Assembly: GCA_020025655.1 (NCBI GenBank)
Contig: JAHHRR010000031.1
Span: forward strand, 1 to 20,705
DNA from: Oscillospiraceae bacterium
Lineage (GTDB): Bacteria > Bacillota > Clostridia > Oscillospirales > Oscillospiraceae
Length of the DNA stretch: 20,705 nucleotides
Direction of reading: 5' to 3'
The position numbers and the translations under genes were made by a program. The notes under the pieces were generated by a model. It searched no databases and had not been told where the DNA came from. It worked only from the letters and a program-made list of their open reading frames with translations. This document shows, piece by piece, positions 6,899 through 14,134 of this stretch; the first letter of the stretch is position 1, and the number at the start of each line of letters is the position of its first letter.

Positions 6899-6932
6899 AG
6901 AAAAAATCGTCCGATGTGATTCGGACGATTTT
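6897..6932 (-). terminator. Intrinsic terminator of the GTPase-ylmH-pepT-CBM9 operon
   Basis: A perfect 12-bp stem, AAAATCGTCCGA (6903-6914) with TCGGACGATTTT (6921-6932), has a 6-nt loop. On the minus strand it ends in TTTTTTCTTACC. It starts 5 nt beyond the stop of the CBM9-like gene. It may also act as a backstop on the plus strand, where a shorter T run follows. Confidence 0.9.
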
Positions 6933-6937
6933 CTGAT

Positions 6938-7543
6938 TCATTCTATAATTATGAAGTCTCCAAAGAACTCCGGTCTGTGGAAATCAGGCTTATCGCTTTC
7001 CACAACAGACCACATTCCGAAGAAATTAGGCTCTATACCCTCACGACAAATATAGAAATTGCCCTTGAAGCAGTCCCCTGCTTTAAATCCGCTGCGGCCG
7101 TAAAGCTTTTCTATGCAGTCAAAGGGGATGAAATATCTTATACTCCAGCCGTCTTTGTCTCTCACAAGCTTTACATCCGGCATAGGTACATTCATTTCTT
7201 TAAGGGGCTTCCTGTTTTTTCTTCCTGCGCCTATTTTACAATGTAAAGTACCCAAAGCGTTGGCTTCAAAATTTACATAGGAATCGTTATGTTCAGGGTC
7301 GAAGTTGGCGAAAAATTCCAGAGCGCCTTCCTGCGCAACAGGATCATCAGGCTCCGTATATCTCGCAATCGGCTCTTTCTCGGCACAAAGCAGCTGAACA
7401 GCAAATCCCCTGTCTTTTACCATAACCATAGATGCCATTGTTTCAGGGCCCGGTTTTTCAGTCCAGCGGTAGTTTGAAACCGAAACTCTGTGTGCAAGCT
7501 CAATCTGCTCCACATCGTTTACGATTTTAACTTCATATTTCAC
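6938..7543 (-). CDS. Carbohydrate-binding family 9-like protein (CBM9_2 type), cytosolic
   Basis: The protein has 201 residues from the start chosen here. The pattern WTEKPGPET near the N-terminus, the central SYVNFEANALGTLHCKIG, GWSIRYFIPFDCIEKLYG and the C-terminal FFGMWSVVESDKPDFHRP with FFGDFIII match the CBM9-like/DOMON-like beta-sandwich family of unattached proteins in Firmicutes. There is no signal peptide, so it should act in the cytosol. Its ligand is unknown. Two GTG codons could start it. The one at 7541-7543 has AAGGGG at a good distance (8 nt). The one at 7550-7552 has the same purine run almost touching it, so I prefer 7543. Starting at 7552 would add three residues. It is the last gene of the operon, 21 nt after pepT. 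Why a sugar-binding-like fold sits with translation genes is unclear. Confidence 0.75.
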   Translation of the reverse strand: MKYEVKIVNDVEQIELAHRVSVSNYRWTEKPGPETMASMVMVKDRGFAVQLLCAEKEPIARYTEPDDPVAQEGALEFFANFDPEHNDSYVNFEANALGTLHCKIGAGRKNRKPLKEMNVPMPDVKLVRDKDGWSIRYFIPFDCIEKLYGRSGFKAGDCFKGNFYICREGIEPNFFGMWSVVESDKPDFHRPEFFGDFIIIE

Positions 7544-7564
7544 TTCAGCCACCCCTTTCTCAAT

Positions 7565-8782
7565 TCAGGAGACGATTCCCTCTATCATATTAAGGATAAT
7601 TTCAACCGCTCCGTCCATATCCTCAACGCAGATATGCTCATAAGGGCCATGGAAGGAGTATCCGCCTGTACCGAGATTGGGGCAAAGAAGTCCCTTCTGA
7701 GACAGGTTGGCGCCGTCTGTACCGCCGCGGATAGGCTGAATGTTAGGAGTTATGCCTGCTTTTTCAATAGCATTTTTGGCAAGCTCCACTATATCCATAC
7801 GTTTGCGGATGCAGTCGGCCATGTTGGAATACTGCTCTTTGATTGTAAGCTTTGCAGTACCTTCACCGTATTTTTCGTTTATGAGCTTTTCAATATGGCG
7901 CATACAATTTTCTCTTGCGGCAAAGTTCTGCTTATCATGGTCACGGATAATGTATTTAAGCACCGCTTTTTCGACATTGCCCTGCATTTCGCAGAGGTGG
8001 AAGAAGCCCTCGTAATTCTCTGTTTTTGAAGGAACGTCTCCTGCAGGGAGCATTGCATTTATCTCCATTGCCACAAGGCTTGCATTTATCATAACATTTT
8101 TAGCAGAACCGGGGTGTACATTAAAACCGTTTACCTCAAATTCTGCACCTGCTGCGTTGAAAGTCTCATAGCTCAGCTCAGGCAGTTCGCCGCCGTCCAT
8201 GGTATATGCAAAGTCAGCACCCATTTTTTCGATATCAAGCAGATCTGCGCCGTGACCGATTTCTTCATCAGGAGTAAAGCAGACAGCAATTCTTCCGTGG
8301 GGGCGGTTCTCATTCATAACCCGCTCACAGGCTGTAAGAATCTCAGCAATTCCGGCCTTATCGTCAGCACCGAGAAGTGTTGTTCCGTCAGTGCAGATAA
8401 GGGTCTTACCCTTCATCTCGGAAAGCTCCGGGAATTTATCGGGAGAAAGAACTCTTCCGCTTTCACCCAGTTTAACTTCTCCGCCGTCATAGTTTTCAAT
8501 GATCTGCGGATTTATATTCTCACCTGAAAAATCAGGCGCAGTATCAATATGTGCAATAAGTCCTATGCACTCCTTGTCTTCCATTCCGGCGCTTGCAGGC
8601 ACAAAGCCGTAAACATATGCGTGTTCATCCACGCTTACGCCTTCCATTCCCATGGCCTTCATTTCCTCAGCCAGCATATTGCTCAGGTCAAACTGTCTCA
8701 TGGTGCTGGGGGTCTGTTTCCCCTCTTCGTCACTGGTGGTATAAACTTTTACATAATTCAAAAGTCTTTCGTATGCTCTCAT
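7565..8782 (-). CDS. pepT: Peptidase T (tripeptide aminopeptidase)
   Basis: The 405-residue cytosolic M20B metallopeptidase removes the N-terminal residue from tripeptides. All dinuclear zinc-site residues are visible, with spacing like that of the enterobacterial enzyme: H78 and catalytic D80 in LIAHIDTAPD, D140 in LLGADDKAG, catalytic E173 and ligand E174 in TPDEEIGHG, D196 in TMDGG, and a late histidine in SFHGPYEH. RGGTDGANLS is the usual substrate-binding segment. Length matches the family (about 408). The ATG at 8780-8782 follows a perfect AGGAGG. It starts 12 nt after the ylmH stop and is co-transcribed with it. Its likely role is the last step of peptide breakdown, and its position beside ribosome-targeting genes is notable. 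Confidence 0.96.
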   Translation of the reverse strand: MRAYERLLNYVKVYTTSDEEGKQTPSTMRQFDLSNMLAEEMKAMGMEGVSVDEHAYVYGFVPASAGMEDKECIGLIAHIDTAPDFSGENINPQIIENYDGGEVKLGESGRVLSPDKFPELSEMKGKTLICTDGTTLLGADDKAGIAEILTACERVMNENRPHGRIAVCFTPDEEIGHGADLLDIEKMGADFAYTMDGGELPELSYETFNAAGAEFEVNGFNVHPGSAKNVMINASLVAMEINAMLPAGDVPSKTENYEGFFHLCEMQGNVEKAVLKYIIRDHDKQNFAARENCMRHIEKLINEKYGEGTAKLTIKEQYSNMADCIRKRMDIVELAKNAIEKAGITPNIQPIRGGTDGANLSQKGLLCPNLGTGGYSFHGPYEHICVEDMDGAVEIILNMIEGIVS

Positions 8783-8794
8783 TTTGCTTTCCTC

Positions 8795-9541
8795 CTATTT
8801 ATAAACGACTGCGTTAATAAACAGCCTTCCTTTTTTGGATGTACCGCCGTTTTCGCAGATTTTACCTTTTCCTGCTCCCTTCAGGGAGAGTATATCGCCT
8901 TCGGATATAAGTTTATCACTTTTAGTACATTCTTCATAGTTCAAACTTACATTTCCTGCGGAAATCTGTCTGGATGCCTCTGACCTTGAAATTCTGAACA
9001 TTCCAGAAAGCACCGCATCCAGTCTCGGACTCATAACCGTAAAGCTCAGTTCCTCCGTTTTAAGCGGTGGAAGCTTCAGTTCCTTTATAGAAACCTCCTG
9101 AGCCTTAACCGCAAACCGCCCGACTTTTTCTATGCTCAGCAGATGACTCAGCACGGTAGGCAGGCAGAAAACATAGGCGTCCGATCCTGAAAGCCTTATA
9201 TCTCCAAGTCTTGAGCGGTCGATTCCCATTCCGAGAAGCGCCCCCATATAATCTCTGTGTCCCGGATTACCATAGGGGCAGGTCAGCTTTATGGCCTTAA
9301 TATATTCCCCGAAATCCACATCTTCCGGTTCAAAATAAAACGGCAGAAAAAACGCAATTTTTCTCTCGCAGCTTTCATGGCCGCCGAACATATAGAGCTT
9401 GCAGTCGCTTCTGTTGTGACTCCATTTTTCCACCATATAGCTCTCGGCAGGCGTCAGAAATGTAGATGCCGTGGTACTGCTCTGCTTGTCACAGCGGGCT
9501 CTTAATTCCTCTGCACGTTTTAAAAGTTCATCTTTTTCCAT
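8795..9541 (-). CDS. ylmH: YlmH-family S4-domain RNA-binding protein
   Basis: The 248-residue protein has the YlmH N-terminal region, with GHRDYMGALLGMGIDRSRLG near residues 94-113 as its signature. A C-terminal S4 domain spans about 173-220, with RLDAVLSGMFRISRSEAS and the conserved G-V pair in SAGNVSLNYE. YlmH proteins bind ribosomal RNA. Work in Bacillus subtilis links YlmH to ribosome-associated quality control on 50S subunits that carry peptidyl-tRNA, overlapping in role with RqcP. In Bacillus it sits beside divIVA and the ylm genes; here it lies inside a different operon. Its ATG overlaps the last 14 nt of the upstream GTPase-NYN gene in another frame, which predicts translational coupling. 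The family is clear; the role in this organism is inferred. Confidence 0.9.
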   Translation of the reverse strand: MEKDELLKRAEELRARCDKQSSTTASTFLTPAESYMVEKWSHNRSDCKLYMFGGHESCERKIAFFLPFYFEPEDVDFGEYIKAIKLTCPYGNPGHRDYMGALLGMGIDRSRLGDIRLSGSDAYVFCLPTVLSHLLSIEKVGRFAVKAQEVSIKELKLPPLKTEELSFTVMSPRLDAVLSGMFRISRSEASRQISAGNVSLNYEECTKSDKLISEGDILSLKGAGKGKICENGGTSKKGRLFINAVVYK

Positions 9542-12128
9542 CTATAAACCTCGTCTTGTGGGCGTTAAGATTTGTCTTTTCCAGAACCTTACCTATCTGC
9601 TCAGCTGTCCACTGAAGCTCTGCTATAAACTCCTTTGAGGAAGTTCTGAGAACGCCTGAGCGTAAGGCGGAAAGTCTTATAAGATTATCGCTTGTTATTA
9701 CCCTGACCTTATAGTTTTTTCCTATCTCATAGCTCATTCGCTCAATATAGGCATCGGCGGTTTCTCCGTCCTTTGTAAAGGCTATGTGTATATTGTGATA
9801 CTCTTCTCTGGAGCCCGGATTTCCCGGAGTTCTGAATCCGTCAAAAACCAGCACAAGCTCCGCTCTTGTAAAGCCGCAGTAATTTGACAGCATATCCATA
9901 AGTCTTGCCCGTGCAAGGCCCAGATTCTCTTTTGCAAGCTCCTTCAGCTCATCATGTGCAAAAATGAGATTGTATCCGTCCACTATTATATAGTCTCTTC
10001 TGGTTTCAAGTACGGGCTGTGATACAGGTGCTTCGTTGCGTTTCGCCTCCTGGTACTGCGGTCTTTTTATGGGACCGAATTCCCGCTCCATTATGGCCTC
10101 CAGCTCACGCTCATCAATACTTATCTGCTGTCTCGCCCGAACTGCCTCGTCCGAAGCCGTTTTCTTCTCCTTCAGGCAGCTTTCAAGGTGCATATACTCA
10201 GGAACTTCATTCCACTTTACATTAAAGCCCGCTCCGTGGGCACAGAACACCGAATCCGCAGTATTTTCAAGATCGTTTTCCGGTTCATAGCCGATTTCCG
10301 CCACTACCTGATCCTGTTTTCTGCACGGCCTGTATCCGTCCGGCATAAACGACAGTCTGCCTCTGCCGTGGCTGTATGCCATCAGAGTTTCCGAATAGCC
10401 GTTCATAGCCGAAACCGGCGCACTGCCTTCTATGCGGAGCATATCTCCGCTTTCCTCGGGAGAGGAAAATTCCCCGTTCATTGCCCGTATATCGCTTATG
10501 GCTCTGCCTATCTGTTCCTGCGGCAGCTCCAGACTGAATCTGTAATAAGGCTCCAGCAAAATCATCTTTGCTCCCATAAGGCCCTGTCTCACAGCCCTGT
10601 AAACAGCCTGACGGAAGTCGCCGCCCTCAGTATGTTTAAGATGCGCCCTGCCCGATGCAAGGCTTATTTTAATATCCGTAATAGGTGAACCGGTGAGAAC
10701 TCCCAAATGCTGTTTTTCAGCTATATGGGTCATAATAAGCCTCTGCCAGTTTCTGTCCAGACTGTCCTCATCGCACAGTGAATCAATCTGAATTCCGCTG
10801 CCCGCAGGAAGCGGTTCCATAAGCAGATGAACCTCGGCATAGTGCCGCAGAGGTTCAAAATGTCCGACACCCTCAACCTTTTCGGCAATAGTTTCCTTAT
10901 ACATTATGTGCCCTGAATCAAGGCCTATATCAAGATCAAAACGCTGTTTGACAAGCCCTATGAAAATCTCCGTCTGAACCTTTCCCATAAGCTCTACGGA
11001 AATATCCTTTGTTTTAGGGTTCCATACTATATTAAGTTCAGGATCCTCCTCCTGAAGAATTCTGAATTTCGGCAGAAGCACTGCCGGCTCAGCACCGTCG
11101 GGAAGTATTATTCTGTAACTCAGAACGCTCTGCATAAGGGGCTTGATGCCCTGACTTTCCGCACCTATTCCCTGTCCGGGGTATGTTCCGCTCAGTCCCG
11201 TAACTGCGCAGACCTGTCCGCACGAAACTGAATCTGCACTCTGAAATTTCTCTCCGGAATAAAGCCGTATCTGGTTTATTTTCTCCTCCAGCTCTTCCCC
11301 GCTCTGATTTTTGTATTTCAACAGCGTTCTCGGTTTTAATGTTCCGCCGGTAAGCTTAATATAGCTCAGTCGTTCGCCCTTTGCATCTCTTCCGATTTTA
11401 TAGACTCTTGCGCCGAACTGTTCGCCGTTTGCTTTTGAAGTTCCGTATTTATCAATAAATTTCAGAAGTTCCCCGACACCTTCCATTCTGAGTCCTGAGC
11501 CAAAGAAGCAGGGAAACATTCTGCGCTGAGTTATAAGTGCTGAAATATCACTGTCGTCAAGCTTTCCTGTTTCAAGATACTTTTCCATTGCATCTTCCGA
11601 GCAAAGCGCAAGATGCTCCGAAATCTCATCTTCAGGAAGTGAAAAATCTATACAGTTTTCGCTGAGTTTTGCCTGAAGATCAGCAATTATTTTTGTCCGC
11701 TCTGCACCGGGCAGATCCATTTTGGATACAAAAATAAAAACAGGCACATCGTACCGTTTCAACAGCCTCCACAGCGTTTCGGTATGAGCCTGAACACCGT
11801 CGCTTCCGCTGATTACCAGAACCGCACAGTCAAGTATCTGTAATGTTCTTTCTGCCTCGGCTGAAAAATCCGCATGACCCGGAGTATCCAGAAGTGTAAC
11901 TGTACTGTTGTCCAGTTCAAATACAGCCTGCTTGGAAAAAATGGTTATTCCTCTTTTTCTCTCAAGCTCATGGTTATCCAGAAAACTGTCCCTGTGGTCA
12001 ACTCTTCCCGCCTTTTTTATCTCGCCCGAAAGATAGAGCATCGCCTCTGAAAGTGTGGTCTTTCCTGCATCTACATGAGCCAGTATTCCCATACAAAGCT
12101 GTTTTTTTGTTTTATCTGTCTTTTCCAT
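9528..12128 (-). CDS. Tet(M)/EF-G-like translational GTPase fused to a Rae1/YacP-type NYN endonuclease domain
   Basis: This 866-residue protein has two parts. Residues 1 to about 650 form a ribosomal-protection-type GTPase: P-loop AHVDAGKT (17-24), switch RGITI (59-63), DTPGHADF (81-88, with catalytic H85), SKMD (135-138) and SGL (211-213), followed by EF-G-like domains II-V. A charged linker (about 651-709) leads to a NYN/PIN-like nuclease domain (about 710-850): VDGYN (716-720), VFDG (761-764), FTKDGETADAYIE and VITSDN with D814. These match the order and spacing of acidic residues in B. subtilis Rae1 (YacP), which cuts mRNA in the ribosomal A site. In domain IV, the loop that in Tet(M) reads about YSPVSTPADF is HLKHTEGGDF, so it is probably not a tetracycline resistance protein. 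G4 is SKMD rather than NKxD. The ribosome binding site is weak. It leads the operon and overlaps ylmH by 14 nt. The domains are secure; the function is inferred. Confidence 0.88.
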   Translation of the reverse strand: MEKTDKTKKQLCMGILAHVDAGKTTLSEAMLYLSGEIKKAGRVDHRDSFLDNHELERKRGITIFSKQAVFELDNSTVTLLDTPGHADFSAEAERTLQILDCAVLVISGSDGVQAHTETLWRLLKRYDVPVFIFVSKMDLPGAERTKIIADLQAKLSENCIDFSLPEDEISEHLALCSEDAMEKYLETGKLDDSDISALITQRRMFPCFFGSGLRMEGVGELLKFIDKYGTSKANGEQFGARVYKIGRDAKGERLSYIKLTGGTLKPRTLLKYKNQSGEELEEKINQIRLYSGEKFQSADSVSCGQVCAVTGLSGTYPGQGIGAESQGIKPLMQSVLSYRIILPDGAEPAVLLPKFRILQEEDPELNIVWNPKTKDISVELMGKVQTEIFIGLVKQRFDLDIGLDSGHIMYKETIAEKVEGVGHFEPLRHYAEVHLLMEPLPAGSGIQIDSLCDEDSLDRNWQRLIMTHIAEKQHLGVLTGSPITDIKISLASGRAHLKHTEGGDFRQAVYRAVRQGLMGAKMILLEPYYRFSLELPQEQIGRAISDIRAMNGEFSSPEESGDMLRIEGSAPVSAMNGYSETLMAYSHGRGRLSFMPDGYRPCRKQDQVVAEIGYEPENDLENTADSVFCAHGAGFNVKWNEVPEYMHLESCLKEKKTASDEAVRARQQISIDERELEAIMEREFGPIKRPQYQEAKRNEAPVSQPVLETRRDYIIVDGYNLIFAHDELKELAKENLGLARARLMDMLSNYCGFTRAELVLVFDGFRTPGNPGSREEYHNIHIAFTKDGETADAYIERMSYEIGKNYKVRVITSDNLIRLSALRSGVLRTSSKEFIAELQWTAEQIGKVLEKTNLNAHKTRFIDGKR

Positions 12129-12164
12129 CTTTCAGAAGCTTTCCCCTTCGGTCATTTTTCAGCC

Positions 12165-12193
12165 ATTATACCACAAGGGCTTTTAATAGTCGA
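12165..12193 (-). promoter_or_regulatory. Promoter of the GTPase-NYN/ylmH/pepT/CBM9 operon
   Basis: On the minus strand TCGACT (12188-12193, four of six matches to TTGACA), a 17-nt spacer and a perfect TATAAT (12165-12170) are seen. The -10 is preceded by TGG, making an extended -10. The start codon lies 36 nt beyond it at 12128. The leader has no obvious structure. Confidence 0.6.
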
Positions 12194-12205
12194 TATCCTG
12201 ATTTC

Positions 12206-12247
12206 AAGCTTTCTTACGCAGCGCATTTGCGAAAGAAAGTTTTTTTG
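12206..12247 (+). terminator. Terminator-like hairpin with T tail, no gene upstream on this strand
   Basis: CTTTCTTACGCA (12209-12220) pairs with TGCGAAAGAAAG (12228-12239) with one A-A mismatch and a 7-nt loop. The bases AAG before the left arm can extend the stem into the T run. Seven T residues follow (12240-12246). It has the form of an intrinsic terminator on the plus strand, yet the gene to its left runs the other way. It could end an antisense or small RNA, or insulate the response regulator promoter. Confidence 0.55.
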
Positions 12248-12272
12248 TAAATTTAATGTCACTTTTATGCAA

Positions 12273-12290
12273 AAATTTCTTTAGAAATTT
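12273..12290. promoter_or_regulatory. AT-rich palindrome upstream of the response regulator promoter
   Basis: AAATTTCTTTAGAAATTT is a perfect 8-bp inverted repeat with a 2-nt centre, about 30 nt upstream of the -10 at 12325. Its place fits an operator, for example for autoregulation by the two-component system, but AT-rich palindromes also arise by chance. Confidence 0.35.
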
Positions 12291-12321
12291 GAAACTTTGA
12301 CTACCATATTTGTAAAAGCTA

Positions 12322-12330
12322 TGTTATAAT
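12322..12330 (+). promoter_or_regulatory. Extended -10 promoter of the response regulator operon
   Basis: TGTTATAAT is a perfect extended -10 (TG, one base, TATAAT at 12325-12330). A TTGACT lies 22 nt upstream (12297-12302), too far for a normal -35, so the extended -10 probably carries the promoter. The leader to the start at 12397 would be about 60 nt and includes AAGGAGG at 12379-12385. Confidence 0.5.
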
Positions 12331-12396
12331 TACTTGTCTAAATACAATATTTATGTAAATAATTATTTTTCCAAATACAAGGAGGACAAACCAGGT

Positions 12397-13086
12397 ATGA
12401 AAAAGATCCTTGTTCTCGAAGATGAGACTAACATTCGAAGCTTCGTTGTCATCAATCTCCGCCGCAGCGGATATGAACCCATCGAGGCCGAAAACGGTGA
12501 AATGGCTCTTGAAAAGCTCAAGGTCAATACTGATCTATGTCTTGCCTTGCTTGATGTTATGCTGCCCGGAATTGATGGTTTCGAGGTATGCAGAAGGATA
12601 CGGGCTTCCGGTTCTAAAATGGGCATTATTATGCTCACCGCAAGAACTCAGGAAATAGATAAGGTTACAGGTCTTATGACCGGTGCCGACGATTACGTTA
12701 CAAAGCCTTTCTCTCCTGCCGAACTTCTGGCAAGAGTTGACGCTTTAGTGCGCCGTGTGGCTGTGGATGAAGACGAAAAATCTTCCGTGGAATTAAAGAG
12801 CGGTCCCTTCGTTTTAAACACCAGAAACCGCACTCTTGAGAAAAATTCCCAGCGTCTCAAGCTCACTCAGATAGAATATATGCTTATGAAGCTTTTTATG
12901 GAAAATCCCGGAAAAGCTATGTCCCGTGAGGATATACTTGCCTCCGTCTGGGGCAATGACTTTAACGGCGAGCTTAAAACAGTGGATGTTAATATCCGCC
13001 GTCTGCGTATAAAAATCGAGGATGACCCCACTGAACCCGAATATCTTACAACCGTCTGGGGCTACGGCTATAAATGGGGATACTGA
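12397..13086 (+). CDS. OmpR/PhoB-type two-component response regulator
   Basis: From the ATG at 12397 the protein has 229 residues. The open frame reaches back to a TTG at 12334, but the receiver fold begins at MKKILVLEDE and AAGGAGG lies 11 nt upstream, so I use the later start. The receiver domain (about 1-115) has the acidic pair E9-D9-like ED in VLEDE, the phospho-acceptor D53 in LLDVMLPG, the switch threonine in IIMLTART and the lysine in YVTKPFSP. The C-terminal winged helix (about 130-229) contains LTQIEYMLMKLF, VDVNIRRLRIKIE and the terminal TTVWGYGYKWGY hairpin. It should bind DNA when phosphorylated by the kinase encoded 37 nt downstream. The signal and regulon are unknown. It leads a long run of housekeeping genes. 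Confidence 0.93.
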   Translation: MKKILVLEDETNIRSFVVINLRRSGYEPIEAENGEMALEKLKVNTDLCLALLDVMLPGIDGFEVCRRIRASGSKMGIIMLTARTQEIDKVTGLMTGADDYVTKPFSPAELLARVDALVRRVAVDEDEKSSVELKSGPFVLNTRNRTLEKNSQRLKLTQIEYMLMKLFMENPGKAMSREDILASVWGNDFNGELKTVDVNIRRLRIKIEDDPTEPEYLTTVWGYGYKWGY

Positions 13087-13123
13087 GCACCAAAGCACTT
13101 TTTTCGTTAGGAAGTAATCGCAT

Positions 13124-14116
13124 ATGTTAAAAAGCTTAAAACTTCAGCTTATGGTGTCCGGTCTCATTGCGCTGGCGCTGCTGCTGTTAGCCGTATGGTC
13201 TGTGACCCGCGGCATTTATATGCTGGCCATTGCAATAATGGTCATAATCTGTATTTATATAATACTTTTAAATTTATGGTTCTGGCGGTTCGTGTCAGAT
13301 CCTATCGCCGATATTACCGCCTTTGCAAAGCACATTGCATCCGGAAGCTACGGCGGAAGAATGGAAGATAAAAACGACAATGAAATCGGCGAGCTTACTG
13401 AAGAGATCAACAATATGTCTGAGAAAATCGCCATTGCCGAAAAATCCCGTACGGAGTTTATTTCTCAGGTTTCTCACGAGCTGCGCACTCCTCTTACCGC
13501 AATCACCGGCTGGGCAGAAACTATCGCTTATGACCCCGCCATTGAAGGTGATTCACTGAGAGGAATACATATAATTTCCAAAGAGGCCGAGCGTCTCACC
13601 GGAATGGTAAAAGAGCTTCTTGAATTTACACGTATTCAGGACGGCCGCTTTAATCTGCGGCTTGAGCTTATTGATATTGCCGCAGAACTCGAGGATGCAA
13701 TATTTACCTACGGTGAGCTTATGCGTCAGGCCGGAATGGATATAAACTACACCGCTCCGCCTTCCGAAATTTCGCTTATTCCCGGCGACCCAGAAAGGCT
13801 GAAGCAGGTATTTCTGAATCTGCTTGACAATGCTCTCAACCACGGCGGCGAGGGTAAGAAAGTAGATGTAGCCATCAAAGCTGAAAGTGACGGAGTACAT
13901 ATAAGCGTCCGTGACTACGGCCGTGGTATTCCTGAGGGTGAACTGCCCCACGTTAAAGAGAAATTTTATAAGGGCAGCTCAAAAAATCGCGGTACAGGCA
14001 TCGGCCTTGCCGTATGTGATGAGATAATAAGCCGTCATAATGGCAGACTTGTTATAGAAAACGCTGAGGGCGGCGGCTGCAGAGTAAATATAATACTGCC
14101 GTTCACATCAAATTGA
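13124..14116 (+). CDS. Membrane sensor histidine kinase with almost no extracytoplasmic domain
   Basis: The 330-residue kinase has two hydrophobic helices (about 8-28 and 31-53) joined by only a few residues (TRG). A HAMP-like linker with SDPIADI follows at about 54-107. The HisKA domain holds the phospho-acceptor H118 in SHELRTPLTAI. The ATPase domain has the N box FLNLLDNALNHG, VRDYGRGIP and GTGIGLAV. With no room for an outside sensor, it probably detects a membrane or internal cue or another membrane protein. The ATG at 13124 follows AGGAAG at a 9-nt distance. It is paired with the response regulator just upstream. The gene after it encodes a membrane protein of unknown function (DUF1385), a possible partner on location only. 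Confidence 0.93.
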   Translation: MLKSLKLQLMVSGLIALALLLLAVWSVTRGIYMLAIAIMVIICIYIILLNLWFWRFVSDPIADITAFAKHIASGSYGGRMEDKNDNEIGELTEEINNMSEKIAIAEKSRTEFISQVSHELRTPLTAITGWAETIAYDPAIEGDSLRGIHIISKEAERLTGMVKELLEFTRIQDGRFNLRLELIDIAAELEDAIFTYGELMRQAGMDINYTAPPSEISLIPGDPERLKQVFLNLLDNALNHGGEGKKVDVAIKAESDGVHISVRDYGRGIPEGELPHVKEKFYKGSSKNRGTGIGLAVCDEIISRHNGRLVIENAEGGGCRVNIILPFTSN

Positions 14117-14134
14117 TAATAATAGGAGATAAAT

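Noticed and set aside
9528..12128. Tetracycline resistance gene
   Set aside because: The GTPase fold is Tet(M)-like, but the drug-contact loop differs, a nuclease domain is fused, and the gene sits in a housekeeping-like operon with no mobile element signs.
12297..12330. Standard -35/-10 promoter using TTGACT
   Set aside because: The spacer to TATAAT is 22 nt, too long for normal sigma-A use. The extended -10 explains the site better.
12334..12396. Upstream TTG start for the response regulator
   Set aside because: It would begin only a few bases after the -10 and add 21 residues before the receiver fold. The ATG at 12397 follows AAGGAGG.
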